Notes: generated from the letters alone by a model not told the origin. A stretch of 64,000 nt of DNA from Bacteroidia bacterium (GCA_030430385.1 JAUIFO010000001.1:248001-312000), one strand, 5' to 3'; positions 49,287 through 59,082 are shown, numbered from the stretch's first letter. Numbers and translations are program-made.

Positions 49287-49859
49287 TTGGAACCCTTAGA
49301 AAAAATTAATAAACTAACCGACGAAGAGCTGGTGAGTGCTATTGTTAAAGACAATAATACCTTGCTTTTTGAAGTGTTATATGATCGTTATGCCACGTTG
49401 GTTTATAACAAGTGTTATGGTTTTGCTAAAGATGGCGATGAAGCAAAGGATTTAACACAAGACGTATTTTTAAAGCTGTTTGTGAAACTGGCAAGCTTCA
49501 AAGGAAAGTCTAAATTTTCTACTTGGTTATATGCATTTACGTATAACCACTGTGTGAATTATGTGACTAGAAATACAGCTAAAAAATTTGAAAAACAGTC
49601 TGTAGATTATGCAGACATCGAAAATATTTCAGAAGAGCCAACAGATGAAGGCTTCAGTGATATGAGAATTGATAAACTCAAACAAGCACTCGAATTGGTT
49701 TCTCCTGATGAAAAAATGATACTGTTGCTAAAATACAAGGATAATCTCTCAATTAAAGAGATCGAAAGTGTTTTAGATATTGGAGAAAGCGCTGTGAAGA
49801 TGAGAATCAAGCGCGCTAAAGATAAATTGTTAACTGTTTACCATAATAACCTGAACTAA
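49287..49859 (+). CDS. ECF-type RNA polymerase sigma factor
   Basis: A 190-residue sigma-70 family protein with region 2 (LFEVLYDRYATLVYNKCYGFAKDGDEAKDLTQDVFLKLFVKLASF, in parts) and region 4 (SPDEKMILLLKYKDNLSIKEIESVLDIGESAVKMRIKRAKDKL, in parts). It redirects RNA polymerase to a regulon that cannot be read here. No ATG precedes the family start; the first codon is TTG at 49287. The gene overlaps the next gene by one base (TAATG), a sign of translational coupling. No classical transmembrane anti-sigma gene is adjacent; the next genes are a 58-residue protein and an MscS channel. Confidence 0.93.
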   Translation: MEPLEKINKLTDEELVSAIVKDNNTLLFEVLYDRYATLVYNKCYGFAKDGDEAKDLTQDVFLKLFVKLASFKGKSKFSTWLYAFTYNHCVNYVTRNTAKKFEKQSVDYADIENISEEPTDEGFSDMRIDKLKQALELVSPDEKMILLLKYKDNLSIKEIESVLDIGESAVKMRIKRAKDKLLTVYHNNLN

Positions 49860-50035
49860 TGGAAAATCCTTTTAGAGACATAGATAAGCCATTACAGTCG
49901 GTTCCACCAGAGTTAAAGTCTAAGGTGATGAACGATATTGCTATTGCAAAACTACTTATGGAGTTAGCAGAATTATTCTCCTATAATTTAGGTGATGTCA
50001 TTGAAACAGTAATAAGTAAAAGAGACTCAAAATAA
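49859..50035 (+). CDS. Small protein (58 aa) coupled to the sigma factor
   Basis: ATG 49859 overlaps the sigma-factor stop codon by one base, and the frame runs to TAA at 50033-50035. The product starts MENPFRDIDKPLQSVPPELK and continues with an amphipathic helix (NDIAIAKLLMELAELFSYNLGDVIETVIS). It has no signal peptide. In related flavobacteria I recall similar short proteins in the same place. The coupling makes an anti-sigma, co-factor or scaffolding role for the sigma factor possible, but there is no direct evidence. The frame is too short for many gene callers. Confidence 0.8.
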   Translation: MENPFRDIDKPLQSVPPELKSKVMNDIAIAKLLMELAELFSYNLGDVIETVISKRDSK

Positions 50036-50065
50036 TAGCTATTAAATAAATAATCAATTTTTATC

Positions 50066-50893
50066 ATGGATAAAGTAACAGAGTATAAGAACATAGCAAT
50101 GGATTCATTGTCTGCTATGTGGATTGAAATCACCAAGGTTTTTCCAAGCATCATAGGTGCTTTGATCGTATTGATCGCTGGATGGTTAATTACCAAAGTT
50201 GTTGTGCGACTAATTAAGAAAGCATTAAAATTAGCCAAAGCCGATAAGCTAGATGATAAACTTAATGAGATTGAAATTGTTGAAGGCAAAAAACTCAATT
50301 TTGATACCGTTAAGATTGTGTCAACCTTCGTAAAATGGCTTATGTATATCATGATTCTTATTATGGTTTCAGATATTCTGAACCTTAAGATCATTTCTGA
50401 ACAAATAAGTAATTTCCTTGGCTATTTGCCGCAGCTATTTGTAGCATTGATCATTTTTACACTTGGTTTGTTGTTCGCAAACTTTGTTAAGAAAGGACTT
50501 CAGTCATTTTTTGAGTCGATGGACTTGTCTGGCGCTAAGATTATTAGTCAAGTTGTCTTCTTTTTGCTCCTTATTTTTATTTCAATCACTGCTCTAAATC
50601 AAGCAGGTGTAGATACTGAAATCATAACCAGTAACTTAACAATGATTCTAGCTGCTTTTCTGGTGTCATTTGCGTTAGCTTTCGGATTAGGAGCTAAGGA
50701 AGTGGTTGCCGATTTATTACGAACGTTCTACACTAGGAAAACATATGAGGTTGGTAAAAAGATTGTTTTTGAAGGAAGCATTTACGAGATAGATGAAATT
50801 TCTAATATTTCTGTGGTACTGAAAAATCAAGACGGTAAATTGGTTGTGCCAATTAAAGATATAGTAGAAAATCAGATTAAAGTTATGGATTAA
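50066..50893 (+). CDS. Small-conductance mechanosensitive channel (MscS family)
   Basis: A 275-residue inner-membrane channel with four predicted transmembrane helices (about 20-45, 85-110, 115-140, 160-190) and the MscS pore-lining helix rich in Ala and Gly (MILAAFLVSFALAFGLGAKEVVADLLRTFY, in part). A short soluble beta domain follows (GKKIVFEGSIYEIDEISNISVVLKNQDGKLVVPIKD), as in small MscS proteins. It should release osmolytes on hypo-osmotic shock. It is 30 bp after the 58-residue gene, so sigma factor, small protein and channel form one operon, ended by a strong terminator (50959-50989). Confidence 0.92.
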   Translation: MDKVTEYKNIAMDSLSAMWIEITKVFPSIIGALIVLIAGWLITKVVVRLIKKALKLAKADKLDDKLNEIEIVEGKKLNFDTVKIVSTFVKWLMYIMILIMVSDILNLKIISEQISNFLGYLPQLFVALIIFTLGLLFANFVKKGLQSFFESMDLSGAKIISQVVFFLLLIFISITALNQAGVDTEIITSNLTMILAAFLVSFALAFGLGAKEVVADLLRTFYTRKTYEVGKKIVFEGSIYEIDEISNISVVLKNQDGKLVVPIKDIVENQIKVMD

Positions 50894-50958
50894 TATAATT
50901 TAGGGTTAAAGGTTAGTATATAATTATATAACCGTAACGCTATGAAGATTTTTTGCTT

Positions 50959-50989
50959 TCCCTTTCCTTTTTAGGAAAGGGATTTTTTT
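50959..50989 (+). terminator. Terminator of the sigma/MscS operon
   Basis: TCCCTTTCC (50959-50967) pairs with GGAAAGGGA (50974-50982), with a 6-nt loop and seven following T. The DEAD-box gene ends 2 bp further on the other strand. Confidence 0.9.
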
Positions 50990-50990
50990 A

Positions 50991-52352
50991 TCAGCGCTTT
51001 TTTCTCCGATTGGCATTCTTGTCGCCTCGTGTTTTCGGTTTTTTGTATTTAGCTGCAATCTTGTATTTATAGGAACCACCTAAATTTTTCTTTTGATTTT
51101 TTGCTTTCTTTTCATGAAAAGCTGCTCCAGGGACATCATCACTTTTTCGTTTAGTTGGATTGTTACGTTCTTTTATTTGCGGACGCTCTTCTTCAATTAA
51201 TTGATCTGAAACGGAAACACCTTCAGGAAAATCTAAAAGGTCAATTTCCATCGCCATATAGGCTTCAATATTATTAAGTGCTTCTAATTCTTTATCTGTT
51301 GAAAACGTAATGGCTTGCCCTTTGTGTTCAGCACGACCAGTTCTACCAATGCGATGCATGTAGTTTTCAGGGTAATTTGGTGTGTCAAAATTTATTACAT
51401 GACTAATATGCTCAATGTCCAGTCCACGTGCCATAACATCTGTCGCAATTAAAATACGATGTTCTCCAGTTCTAAATTGCTCAATACTTCTTAACCTGTA
51501 ATTTTGAGTTTTATTTGAGTGAATCACACAGGTTTGTCCTGGTAAGCGCTCTTCTAAGGTTTCAAATAATTTATCGGCTAATTTTTTAAAGGCAACAAAA
51601 ACCAATACTTTATTAAAGTCTTCTGTATCTTTTAAAAGGTGCTCAAGCACATTGATCTTAGTGTAAAAATTTGGAATTTGATAACGCGATTGCTTGATGT
51701 TGTGCAAAGGTGTTCCTGAAACGGCTATGGTAACACGTTCAGGTTTTATAAAAAAATCGGTAATAAGCGCATCAACATCTTCCGTCATAGTTGCTGAAAA
51801 CATAATATTTTGTCGACGTTCTGGAAGTACATCAAAAATATTCAACAATTGATGCCTAAATCCTAAATCAAGCATCACATCTACTTCGTCAATGACTAAT
51901 TTTTGAATACTCTTTAATTGCAATACACGACTTACGGCCAAATCAAATAATCGACCAGGAGTCGCAACAATAATATCTTGACCTTGAGCTACGGCCTGTT
52001 TTTGGGTATTGATATTTGTCCCACCATAAACACCTAGTACACGAACATTAATATAAGCCGCAATTTTTTCTATTTCATCAACAACTTGAACGACTAATTC
52101 GCGTGTTGGAACTAAGACCAAAACTCTCGGATTGTCTTGTCTAGAATACTTTAAATGACGCAAAATAGGCATCATATAAGCAAATGTTTTCCCTGTTCCT
52201 GTTTGAGCAATGCCCACAACATCTTTACCAGAAGCAACCATATTAAAAGCCTGAGCTTGAATAGGTGTTGGTTTTACAAAGCCCAAATCGTTTAAGGCGT
52301 TGTAAAGTGGAGTGTTTAAGTTTAGATCTTGAAATGTAATATCATTGGTCAT
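50991..52352 (-). CDS. DEAD-box-type RNA helicase (DEVD variant)
   Basis: A 453-residue ATP-dependent RNA helicase. The Q motif (GFVKPTPIQAQAF), AQTGTGKT (49-56), PTRELVVQ, TPGRLFD, SATM, DVMARGLDIEHI and HRIGRTGR are all present. The motif II reads DEVD (155-158) where DEAD is usual. A basic Lys/Arg-rich tail follows the core (about 380-453). Such helicases act in ribosome assembly or RNA decay. I chose ATG 52352, because a longer frame to 52505 runs through the divergent pabB gene. A TACCTTTG -7 element ends 4 nt before this ATG. Confidence 0.94.
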   Translation of the reverse strand: MTNDITFQDLNLNTPLYNALNDLGFVKPTPIQAQAFNMVASGKDVVGIAQTGTGKTFAYMMPILRHLKYSRQDNPRVLVLVPTRELVVQVVDEIEKIAAYINVRVLGVYGGTNINTQKQAVAQGQDIIVATPGRLFDLAVSRVLQLKSIQKLVIDEVDVMLDLGFRHQLLNIFDVLPERRQNIMFSATMTEDVDALITDFFIKPERVTIAVSGTPLHNIKQSRYQIPNFYTKINVLEHLLKDTEDFNKVLVFVAFKKLADKLFETLEERLPGQTCVIHSNKTQNYRLRSIEQFRTGEHRILIATDVMARGLDIEHISHVINFDTPNYPENYMHRIGRTGRAEHKGQAITFSTDKELEALNNIEAYMAMEIDLLDFPEGVSVSDQLIEEERPQIKERNNPTKRKSDDVPGAAFHEKKAKNQKKNLGGSYKYKIAAKYKKPKTRGDKNANRRKKR

Positions 52353-52430
52353 AGTGCAAAGGTAATTTTTTACTTCGGAATATGATACTTGTTCTTCAAT
52401 GCTGTATTTTTGTGTTTCATTTAATACGTA

Positions 52431-53747
52431 TTGAGAACTCTTATCCAAAAACATATTTCTGACCCTGAACATTTCAAATCGCAATTGCTTCGTTGGAGTC
52501 AGCAATTTGAAGAAGTGGTTTGGTTAGATTCAAACAACCATCACCAAAAGTATGGTACTTATGATGCTGTTTTAGCTGTTGATGCATTTACGTGTATTCA
52601 AACCGATCATTATGGGGCTTTCGAACGTCTTAATGCCTATCAAAGTACTACTAAGGATTGGCTTTTTGGGTATTTGTCTTATGATTTGAAAAATGATATT
52701 GAAGATCTTCATTCAAAAAATTATGATGGTTTAGAGTTTCCAGAACTGTTTTTCTTTCAGCCTAAAAAACTGTTCTTATTAAAAGGACATGTTCTTGAGG
52801 TTCTATATATGAACGTGGTGTCTGATGAAGTTGATTCAGATTTTGAATCTATCGTTATGAGTGATGCGCTTTCCGAAGGTTCAGAAAAAGAAATTGTTAC
52901 TAATTCTCAGCAGCATAAAATCAAGATAAAGCTCAGAATCCATAAAGACGAATACTTCAAAAAAGTAAAACAAATGTTAGCGCACATCCATAGAGGTGAT
53001 ATTTATGAAGCTAATTTTTGTCAAGAATTTTTTGCTGAAAAGACTAAGATCAATCCTTTAGAGGTTTACCAAAACTTAAATTCAATTTCAAAACCTCCAT
53101 TTGCTACGTTTATGAAGCTTTATGGAAATTATATGTTGTGTGCATCTCCTGAGCGTTACATTAAAAAAAGAGGTTCTAAAATTATTTCGCAGCCTATAAA
53201 AGGCACTGCAAAGCGTTCAATGGATAAAGATGAAGATCAGAAACTCAAGGATACGCTTTCTAATGATACTAAAGAACGCAGTGAGAATATTATGATTGTT
53301 GATCTAGTGCGTAACGATTTGTCTAAAACAGCAACAAAAGGCAGTGTTGTTGTAGAAGAGTTGTGTAAGGTTTATACTTTTGATCAGGTGCATCAAATGA
53401 TCTCTACAGTCACTTCTACTCTTGAAAATAATGAGAACCCTGTAGAAGTCATTAAAACAACATTTCCAATGGGAAGTATGACAGGCGCTCCTAAAGTCTC
53501 TGCAATGAAAATTATTGAAGCACTTGAAGACACTAAACGTGGTCTGTATTCAGGAGCTGTGGGTTATTTTACACCTGAAGACGATTTCGATTTTAATGTA
53601 GTGATTCGTAGCATTCTTTATAATGCCATAAATAATTATGTGTCTTATTCGGTTGGTGGTGCTATTACCGCTAAAAGTGATCCGCTAAAAGAATATGAAG
53701 AATGCCTTATCAAAGCTAAGGCTATGCGACAAGTTTTGGAAAACTGA
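52431..53747 (+). CDS. pabB: Aminodeoxychorismate synthase component I
   Basis: PabB makes 4-amino-4-deoxychorismate from chorismate, in p-aminobenzoate and folate synthesis. The 438-residue protein has the chorismate-binding fold, with QPIKGTAKRS, IMIVDLVRNDLSK, GSMTGAPKVSAMKIIE and YSVGGAITAKSDP. The reading frame is closed upstream by TAA at 52422-52424. The first usable start is TTG at 52431, which gives the family-typical MRT start. An exact TATTTTTG -7 element (52405-52412) precedes it by 18 nt. It is divergent from the DEAD-box gene. Confidence 0.94.
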   Translation: MRTLIQKHISDPEHFKSQLLRWSQQFEEVVWLDSNNHHQKYGTYDAVLAVDAFTCIQTDHYGAFERLNAYQSTTKDWLFGYLSYDLKNDIEDLHSKNYDGLEFPELFFFQPKKLFLLKGHVLEVLYMNVVSDEVDSDFESIVMSDALSEGSEKEIVTNSQQHKIKIKLRIHKDEYFKKVKQMLAHIHRGDIYEANFCQEFFAEKTKINPLEVYQNLNSISKPPFATFMKLYGNYMLCASPERYIKKRGSKIISQPIKGTAKRSMDKDEDQKLKDTLSNDTKERSENIMIVDLVRNDLSKTATKGSVVVEELCKVYTFDQVHQMISTVTSTLENNENPVEVIKTTFPMGSMTGAPKVSAMKIIEALEDTKRGLYSGAVGYFTPEDDFDFNVVIRSILYNAINNYVSYSVGGAITAKSDPLKEYEECLIKAKAMRQVLEN

Positions 53748-53806
53748 GACGTTAAAAGGCATAAGGAATAAAAATTACTGTGAGTTAAAAGCATTACATT
53801 TGAGCT

Positions 53807-53896
53807 ATGAAAAGTTACAGGGATTTAATTGTTTGGCAGAAATCTGTAGAAATTGAAAAAATGCTAAATGTATTGATCAAAAAAATATTAAGCTAA
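53807..53896 (+). pseudogene. Internally deleted four-helix-bundle (23S rRNA intervening-sequence type) protein gene
   Basis: A 29-codon frame from ATG 53807 to TAA 53894-53896. The first part, MKSYRDLIVWQKS, is the standard N-terminus of the TIGR02436 four-helix-bundle family (about 115 residues). The next part, EIEKMLNVLIKKI, resembles that family's usual C-terminal end. The middle is gone, which fits a roughly 240-bp in-frame or near in-frame deletion. A TACATTTG element at 53795-53802 remains 4 nt upstream of the ATG. The remnant is unlikely to work and is preserved between pabB and tilS. Confidence 0.75.
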
Positions 53897-53914
53897 TGCC
53901 TTATCACTTATCAA

Positions 53915-55243
53915 ATGATAAAAGATTTCAAACAACATATTGATACTAATTTTTCATTTCTCCATAAGAGCAAGATTCTCATTGCTGTTTCTGGAGGCCT
54001 CGATAGCGTTGTGTTAACGCATCTTTGCAAGGCTTCAAATCTAAACATTGCTCTAGCGCATTGCAATTTTAAATTAAGAGGCGAGGAGAGTGATGGAGAT
54101 GAAGCATTTGTGTTACAGCTAGGTGAGACTCTAAATGTTGAAGTCTTTATTGAGTATTTTGATACTGAAGCATATGCTGAAAATAATAAACTATCAATTC
54201 AGATGGCTGCTCGAGAATTGCGATACCAATGGTTTGAGTCCTTAATGAATCATCTAGAGTTTGATTACATGCTTACTGCGCATCATGCAGACGATAACTT
54301 GGAAACCTTTTTGATCAATCTTTCTAGAGGTTCAGGATTACGCGGACTTACTGGTATTCCTGAAATTAATGGGCAAATTGTTCGTCCGTTATTACCATTT
54401 TCAAGAGAGCAACTTGCACAGTTTGCTGAAAATGAAAAGATCTCATGGCGTGACGATAGTAGTAATGCTTCTGATACCTATTTGAGAAATAAACTCAGAC
54501 ATCATATTATCCCAAATTTAAAGGATATCGCTCCAGAGTTATTAGATAATGTGAAGACTACAATTTCCAACTTGAACGATGCTATCGATATCGTAGATGA
54601 AAGTGTCAACTCTTTTGAAAGTAAGGCTATTACTGATATTGATGAGTATAAAGTTAAATACAAAATTTCAAAAATTAAGAAACTTAAAAATCCAAAAGCC
54701 TATCTTTTTGAAATGTTTAAAGCTTATGGATTTTCAGAGTGGAATGATATTGAACATTTGTTAGAAGCGCAATCTGGAAAACAAGTACTTTCCAAAACAC
54801 ATCGATTGTTAAAGGACAGGAAGCATTTAATCCTAACATTGCGACAACAAGAAAGTGGTTCTGATGAGGAACGCTCTTTCGGGATTTTAGAAAATGAAGC
54901 CTCTGTTGAAACATCAATGGGAATTCTGTTTTTTGATGAAGCAGATGCTATTTCTAAGCCTTCTGAAACTACTATTTATGTAGATAAAGACCAATTGAAA
55001 TTTCCATTGCAACTTCGAAAATGGAAAAAAGGAGATGTGTTTTATCCGCTAGGAATGCAAGGAAAGAAAAAGTTGAGCAAGTACTTTAAGGATGAGAAAA
55101 TGTCTTTGATTGAGAAGGAACGTGTTTGTCTTTTGCTTTCTGATGAGAACATTGTTTGGGTGATTGGAAAACGTGCCGATGAGCGATTTAAGGTTACTAA
55201 AGCCACAAAACAGATTTTAAGAATTACGTTAAAACAACCATGA
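53915..55243 (+). CDS. tilS: tRNA(Ile)-lysidine synthase
   Basis: TilS adds lysine to C34 of tRNA-Ile (CAU) to make it read AUA codons. The 442-residue protein has the PP-loop ATPase motif SGGLDS (26-31), the HHADDNLETFLINLSRGSGLRGL segment in part, and WRDDSSNASDTYLRNKLRH, then the C-terminal TilS domains (RKWKKGDVFYPLGMQGKKKLSKYFKDEK, in parts). An essential function is expected. The next gene starts inside its stop codon (ATGA overlap), so tilS, the LRR gene and ade probably form one transcript. Confidence 0.96.
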   Translation: MIKDFKQHIDTNFSFLHKSKILIAVSGGLDSVVLTHLCKASNLNIALAHCNFKLRGEESDGDEAFVLQLGETLNVEVFIEYFDTEAYAENNKLSIQMAARELRYQWFESLMNHLEFDYMLTAHHADDNLETFLINLSRGSGLRGLTGIPEINGQIVRPLLPFSREQLAQFAENEKISWRDDSSNASDTYLRNKLRHHIIPNLKDIAPELLDNVKTTISNLNDAIDIVDESVNSFESKAITDIDEYKVKYKISKIKKLKNPKAYLFEMFKAYGFSEWNDIEHLLEAQSGKQVLSKTHRLLKDRKHLILTLRQQESGSDEERSFGILENEASVETSMGILFFDEADAISKPSETTIYVDKDQLKFPLQLRKWKKGDVFYPLGMQGKKKLSKYFKDEKMSLIEKERVCLLLSDENIVWVIGKRADERFKVTKATKQILRITLKQP

Positions 55244-56463
55244 AAAAAATAAGTGTAATATTAGTGCTAACATTGTTAATGAGTCCTTTTGTTTGGTCTC
55301 AAATTATCAATATTCCGGATACTAATTTTAAAAATGCATTATTGAATACGAATTGTGCGGATTTTAATGGCGATGGAAATTTCACCAGTCAGGTTGATCT
55401 CAATAATGATGATGAAATACAGCTTTCTGAAGTTATTGGGATACAAGGACTGCGAGTGTCCAATCAAAATATTGTTTCTCTGGAAGGTATCGAAAACTTT
55501 GTGAATCTTAGTGTTTTGAATGTGCAATTCAATGATATTGTAACGATGGATATATCTGCGCTTGCAAACCTTACGTCTTTATTGTGTGACAGTAATGCGT
55601 TGACAACACTTGATGTAAGCAGTAATCTAAATTTGGAAGGTTTATTCTGTAGTGATAATCAATTAACGGATCTAGACGTTTCGCTTAATACAAATCTTGT
55701 GAATTTTGAATGTTTTATCAACCTATTTACCAATATTGACATTAGTTCTAATGTCAACTTGGAAACACTCAATTGTTCTGTAAATCCGATTTCTGAACTA
55801 GATGTGACAAATAATTTACAACTAATTTGGTTATTGGCTTCAAATGCAAATCTTTCAGAATTAAATATTACAAATAATACACTTTTGGAAAATCTGTCGG
55901 TTGAAAATAACAACCTGACGTCTATCGATTTGAGCCAAAACCCTAATTTATTTACCATTGGGATATCTAACAATTTGCTTACTGAAATATCAATTAGTGA
56001 TAATCCGAATGTTTTGGATTTCAATGTTCAAAATAACGATTTAACAAATGCAGATATAAAAAACGGAACTGCACTTATGGAATATTCTGGATTTTTTGGA
56101 AATCCGAATTTAGCATTTATCTGTGCCGATGATTTTGAGATTCCTTCGGTCCAAGCGCAATTGGACGCCTTGGGTTATTCTGAGACTTTGGTTAGTGATG
56201 ATTGTAATCTTTCCGTAGCTGATATAGCAAACAGTGTGAAAACACAGGTCTTCCCAAACCCATTTCTCAACCAGATTTTCATAACTTCTGATGCACCTCT
56301 TGAGTATATTCATGTGTATGATATGAATGGTCAGCAGATTTTGAATATATATGCTTCTGGTTTTGATGCTGTTATCGATGTTAGTGAATTGGCTTCAGGA
56401 TTTTATATTCTAAAGGTTGATAGCTCAAAGGGAACAGCTATTAAAAATGTCATTAAACAATAA
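55240..56463 (+). CDS. Secreted leucine-rich-repeat protein with T9SS type A tail
   Basis: A 407-residue secreted protein, with signal peptide [20 protein letters not shown]. An EF-hand-like piece ([23 protein letters not shown]) follows, then about ten LRR-like units of about 21 residues (pattern LTxLDVSxNxNLExLxCSDNQ). The C-terminal type IX sorting domain starts [15 protein letters not shown]. The EF-hand-like stretch followed by LRR is common in flavobacterial surface proteins. It overlaps tilS by 4 bp and ade by 17 bp. Its placement between two cytoplasmic enzymes is odd. Confidence 0.9.
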   Translation: MKKISVILVLTLLMSPFVWSQIINIPDTNFKNALLNTNCADFNGDGNFTSQVDLNNDDEIQLSEVIGIQGLRVSNQNIVSLEGIENFVNLSVLNVQFNDIVTMDISALANLTSLLCDSNALTTLDVSSNLNLEGLFCSDNQLTDLDVSLNTNLVNFECFINLFTNIDISSNVNLETLNCSVNPISELDVTNNLQLIWLLASNANLSELNITNNTLLENLSVENNNLTSIDLSQNPNLFTIGISNNLLTEISISDNPNVLDFNVQNNDLTNADIKNGTALMEYSGFFGNPNLAFICADDFEIPSVQAQLDALGYSETLVSDDCNLSVADIANSVKTQVFPNPFLNQIFITSDAPLEYIHVYDMNGQQILNIYASGFDAVIDVSELASGFYILKVDSSKGTAIKNVIKQ

Positions 56464-58090
56464 AGTTTTGAATACCTTGCAAGGACAAATAGTTGATATT
56501 AAAAACCGACGCATCTTTAAGGGTGAAGTCGAAATTCAAGATGGTAAAATAAAATCTGTTGTAGAAAAAGAACATGATCTTGAACATTTCATTCTTCCTG
56601 GATTTGTGGATGCACATATTCATATAGAAAGTTCAATGCTTGTGCCAAGTGAGTTTGCCAAAATTGCTGTTAACCATGGCACCATAGCAACCGTTTCAGA
56701 TCCACACGAAATTGCTAATGTACTTGGTGTTGCTGGTGTTGATTTTATGATTGATAACGGAAAACAAACGCCTTTTAAATTCAATTTTGGTGCACCTTCT
56801 TGTGTGCCAGCAACGTCATTTGAATCTGCTGGTGCAGTTATAGATTCTAATGATATAAAAGCTCTTATGGAGAGACCAGAAATCAAGTATCTTGCTGAAA
56901 TGATGAACTATCCTGGTGTAATCTACAATGATGAAGAGGTGCTTAAAAAAATAGCTTGGGCGAAACATTTCAATAAACCTATTGATGGTCACGCACCTGG
57001 AATTTTAGGAGAGGATATCACAACCTATATCAATGCTGGAATTTCTACAGATCACGAATGTTTTACTTACGAAGAAGGTCTAGAAAAACTTCAAAAAGGC
57101 ATGAAAGTGCTTATTCGTGAAGGAAGTGCTGCTAAGAATTTTGAAGCCTTGATTCACTTGTTGCCTGAGCATTACAAGAATATAATGTTTTGTAGTGATG
57201 ATAAGCATCCAGACGATTTGTTAGAGCATCATATTAACCAATTATGTGCACGAGCAGTTGCTAGAGGTATTGATGTTTTTAAGGTGCTGCAGGCTGCTTG
57301 TATAAATCCGGTTGAGCATTACAATTTAGATGTTGGCTTACTTCAAGAAGGTGACCCAGCAGATTGTATTGTTGTTAATGATTTGAAAGATTTTGAAGTG
57401 CTTCGAACTTACATCGATGGTGTGCTGGTAAGTGACAAAGGAATGTCGCATATTAAAACGGTTCCTTTTGAAAGGCTCAATAATTTCAATTGTAATAAGG
57501 TTACTGTATCCGATTTTAAAGTTGAAGCAAATACTGATCAAATTCGCGTTATTGAAGCATTAGATGGACAATTGGTTACAAACGAATTGATTCAGAAAGC
57601 TACAATTTTAGATGGAAACCTGGTCTCTAATATTGAAAATGACATCTTGAAAATGACAGTCGTTAATCGTTATGTAGATCAACGTCCTGCTATGGCTTTT
57701 ATTAAAAACTTCGGATTGAAATCTGGTGCTATTGCATCTTCAGTTGGGCATGATTCACACAATATCATTGCAGTGGGTGTATCTGATGACATGATATGCA
57801 AGGCAGTAAATTTAATTATTGAAAATAAAGGCGGAATTTGTGCAGTTTCTGATTCCGAAGAAAAAATAGTTCCGCTTCCAGTCGCTGGTATTATGAGTGA
57901 TCAGGATGGTGAAACTATAGGAAAGGCTTATGCCGAATTAGATCAGATGGCTAAGCAATTAGGAAGCAAGCTCAATGCACCTTATATGACCTTGTCGTTT
58001 ATGGCATTATTGGTAATTCCTTCTTTAAAGTTGAGTGATAAAGGCTTGTTTAATGGAGATAAGTTCGAGTTTGCGTCCTTAACAGTTTAA
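56447..58090 (+). CDS. ade: Adenine deaminase
   Basis: Adenine deaminase converts adenine to hypoxanthine in purine salvage. The 547-residue enzyme starts at ATG 56447, inside the end of the LRR gene, giving [13 protein letters not shown]. An amidohydrolase metal motif DAHIHIESS (H57, H59) is followed by [17 protein letters not shown], and [10 protein letters not shown]. The C-terminal part has the family-typical [14 protein letters not shown]. It fits with deoC/deoD in a nucleoside and base salvage theme, although those genes lie 52 kb away. It ends 2 bp before the next gene. Confidence 0.95.
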   Translation: MSLNNKVLNTLQGQIVDIKNRRIFKGEVEIQDGKIKSVVEKEHDLEHFILPGFVDAHIHIESSMLVPSEFAKIAVNHGTIATVSDPHEIANVLGVAGVDFMIDNGKQTPFKFNFGAPSCVPATSFESAGAVIDSNDIKALMERPEIKYLAEMMNYPGVIYNDEEVLKKIAWAKHFNKPIDGHAPGILGEDITTYINAGISTDHECFTYEEGLEKLQKGMKVLIREGSAAKNFEALIHLLPEHYKNIMFCSDDKHPDDLLEHHINQLCARAVARGIDVFKVLQAACINPVEHYNLDVGLLQEGDPADCIVVNDLKDFEVLRTYIDGVLVSDKGMSHIKTVPFERLNNFNCNKVTVSDFKVEANTDQIRVIEALDGQLVTNELIQKATILDGNLVSNIENDILKMTVVNRYVDQRPAMAFIKNFGLKSGAIASSVGHDSHNIIAVGVSDDMICKAVNLIIENKGGICAVSDSEEKIVPLPVAGIMSDQDGETIGKAYAELDQMAKQLGSKLNAPYMTLSFMALLVIPSLKLSDKGLFNGDKFEFASLTV

Positions 58091-58092
58091 CG

Positions 58093-59058
58093 ATGCCAAT
58101 ACTTGAATCAACATACAAACCATTTCCTTGGTTCAAAAACGGATTCGTATCTACAGTGTATTCTGGTTTGTTTAGAACTGTAAAAGGGTTGTATCAAGAG
58201 CGTGAACGTATAAAGACACGTGATGGCGATTTTTTAGATTTAGACTGGAGTTATGCTGTAGCCAAATCAGATCGTGTAATTATTCTGCTTCATGGTTTAG
58301 AAGGCCATGCACAACGGCCTTACATTACTGGAACGGCAAAATTGTTCAACGAGAATGGTGTTGATGCTGCTGCGGTAAATTTTAGAGGTTGTAGTGGTGA
58401 GCCTAACCGATTTTACCATAGTTATCATTCAGGAGCAACAGATGATTTGGATGATGTTGTAATACATTGTATTCAAAAAGGCTACAAGAATATCTATATT
58501 AAAGGGATTAGTTTGGGCGGAAATATAACGCTGAAATATTTAGGAGAAGATCGAATGCTTCCAACTGAAATTAAGTCGGCAATCGCCATTTCCGTTCCTG
58601 TGCATCTTGCGAGTTCTTCTAAAGCATTACATGAATTTAAAAACAGAGCTTTTGCGATTCGATTCAGGAAACACTTAGTTGAGAAATTAGACTTAAAAGT
58701 GATTCAATTTCCTGAAAACATTTCAGTTAAAGATGTTAACTCAATTAAAACTTTAAGAGATTTCGATGAGGTTTACACGTCTAAAGCACATGGTTTTAAA
58801 GATGCATTAGACTATTATGAACAATCTAGTAGTTTGCAATTTCTACCTAATATTAAAATTCCGACTTTATTAATCAATGCGCTTAACGATTCGTTTTTAT
58901 CTCCAGAATGTTTTCCGGTTAAGGAAGCCAAAAGGAATGAAAACTTGTATTTAGAAATGCCTAAATATGGAGGTCATGTTGGCTTCATTCAAAAAGGTCA
59001 ATTTTATTATAATGAACGTCGTGCTTTGGAGTTTGTGAATACGAATAAAAAAGATTAG
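58093..59058 (+). CDS. Alpha/beta hydrolase, YheT-like
   Basis: A 321-residue hydrolase of the YheT/ABHD1-3 group. Motifs are HGLEGHAQRPYITGTAKLFNENG (shown in part), NFRGCSGEPN, the nucleophile elbow GISLGGN, and the catalytic His in YGGHVGF near the end; an Asp in NALNDSFL. These are often associated with lipid or ester turnover, but the bacterial substrate is not known. It starts 2 bp after ade and continues that transcript. Confidence 0.92.
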   Translation: MPILESTYKPFPWFKNGFVSTVYSGLFRTVKGLYQERERIKTRDGDFLDLDWSYAVAKSDRVIILLHGLEGHAQRPYITGTAKLFNENGVDAAAVNFRGCSGEPNRFYHSYHSGATDDLDDVVIHCIQKGYKNIYIKGISLGGNITLKYLGEDRMLPTEIKSAIAISVPVHLASSSKALHEFKNRAFAIRFRKHLVEKLDLKVIQFPENISVKDVNSIKTLRDFDEVYTSKAHGFKDALDYYEQSSSLQFLPNIKIPTLLINALNDSFLSPECFPVKEAKRNENLYLEMPKYGGHVGFIQKGQFYYNERRALEFVNTNKKD

Positions 59059-59082
59059 CTTTCTTCTTTGAACTTATTTGAT

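Noticed and set aside
52353..52505. A 51-residue N-terminal extension of the DEAD-box helicase
   Set aside because: It would overlap the divergent pabB gene and its promoter, and the Q-motif context starts normally at ATG 52352.
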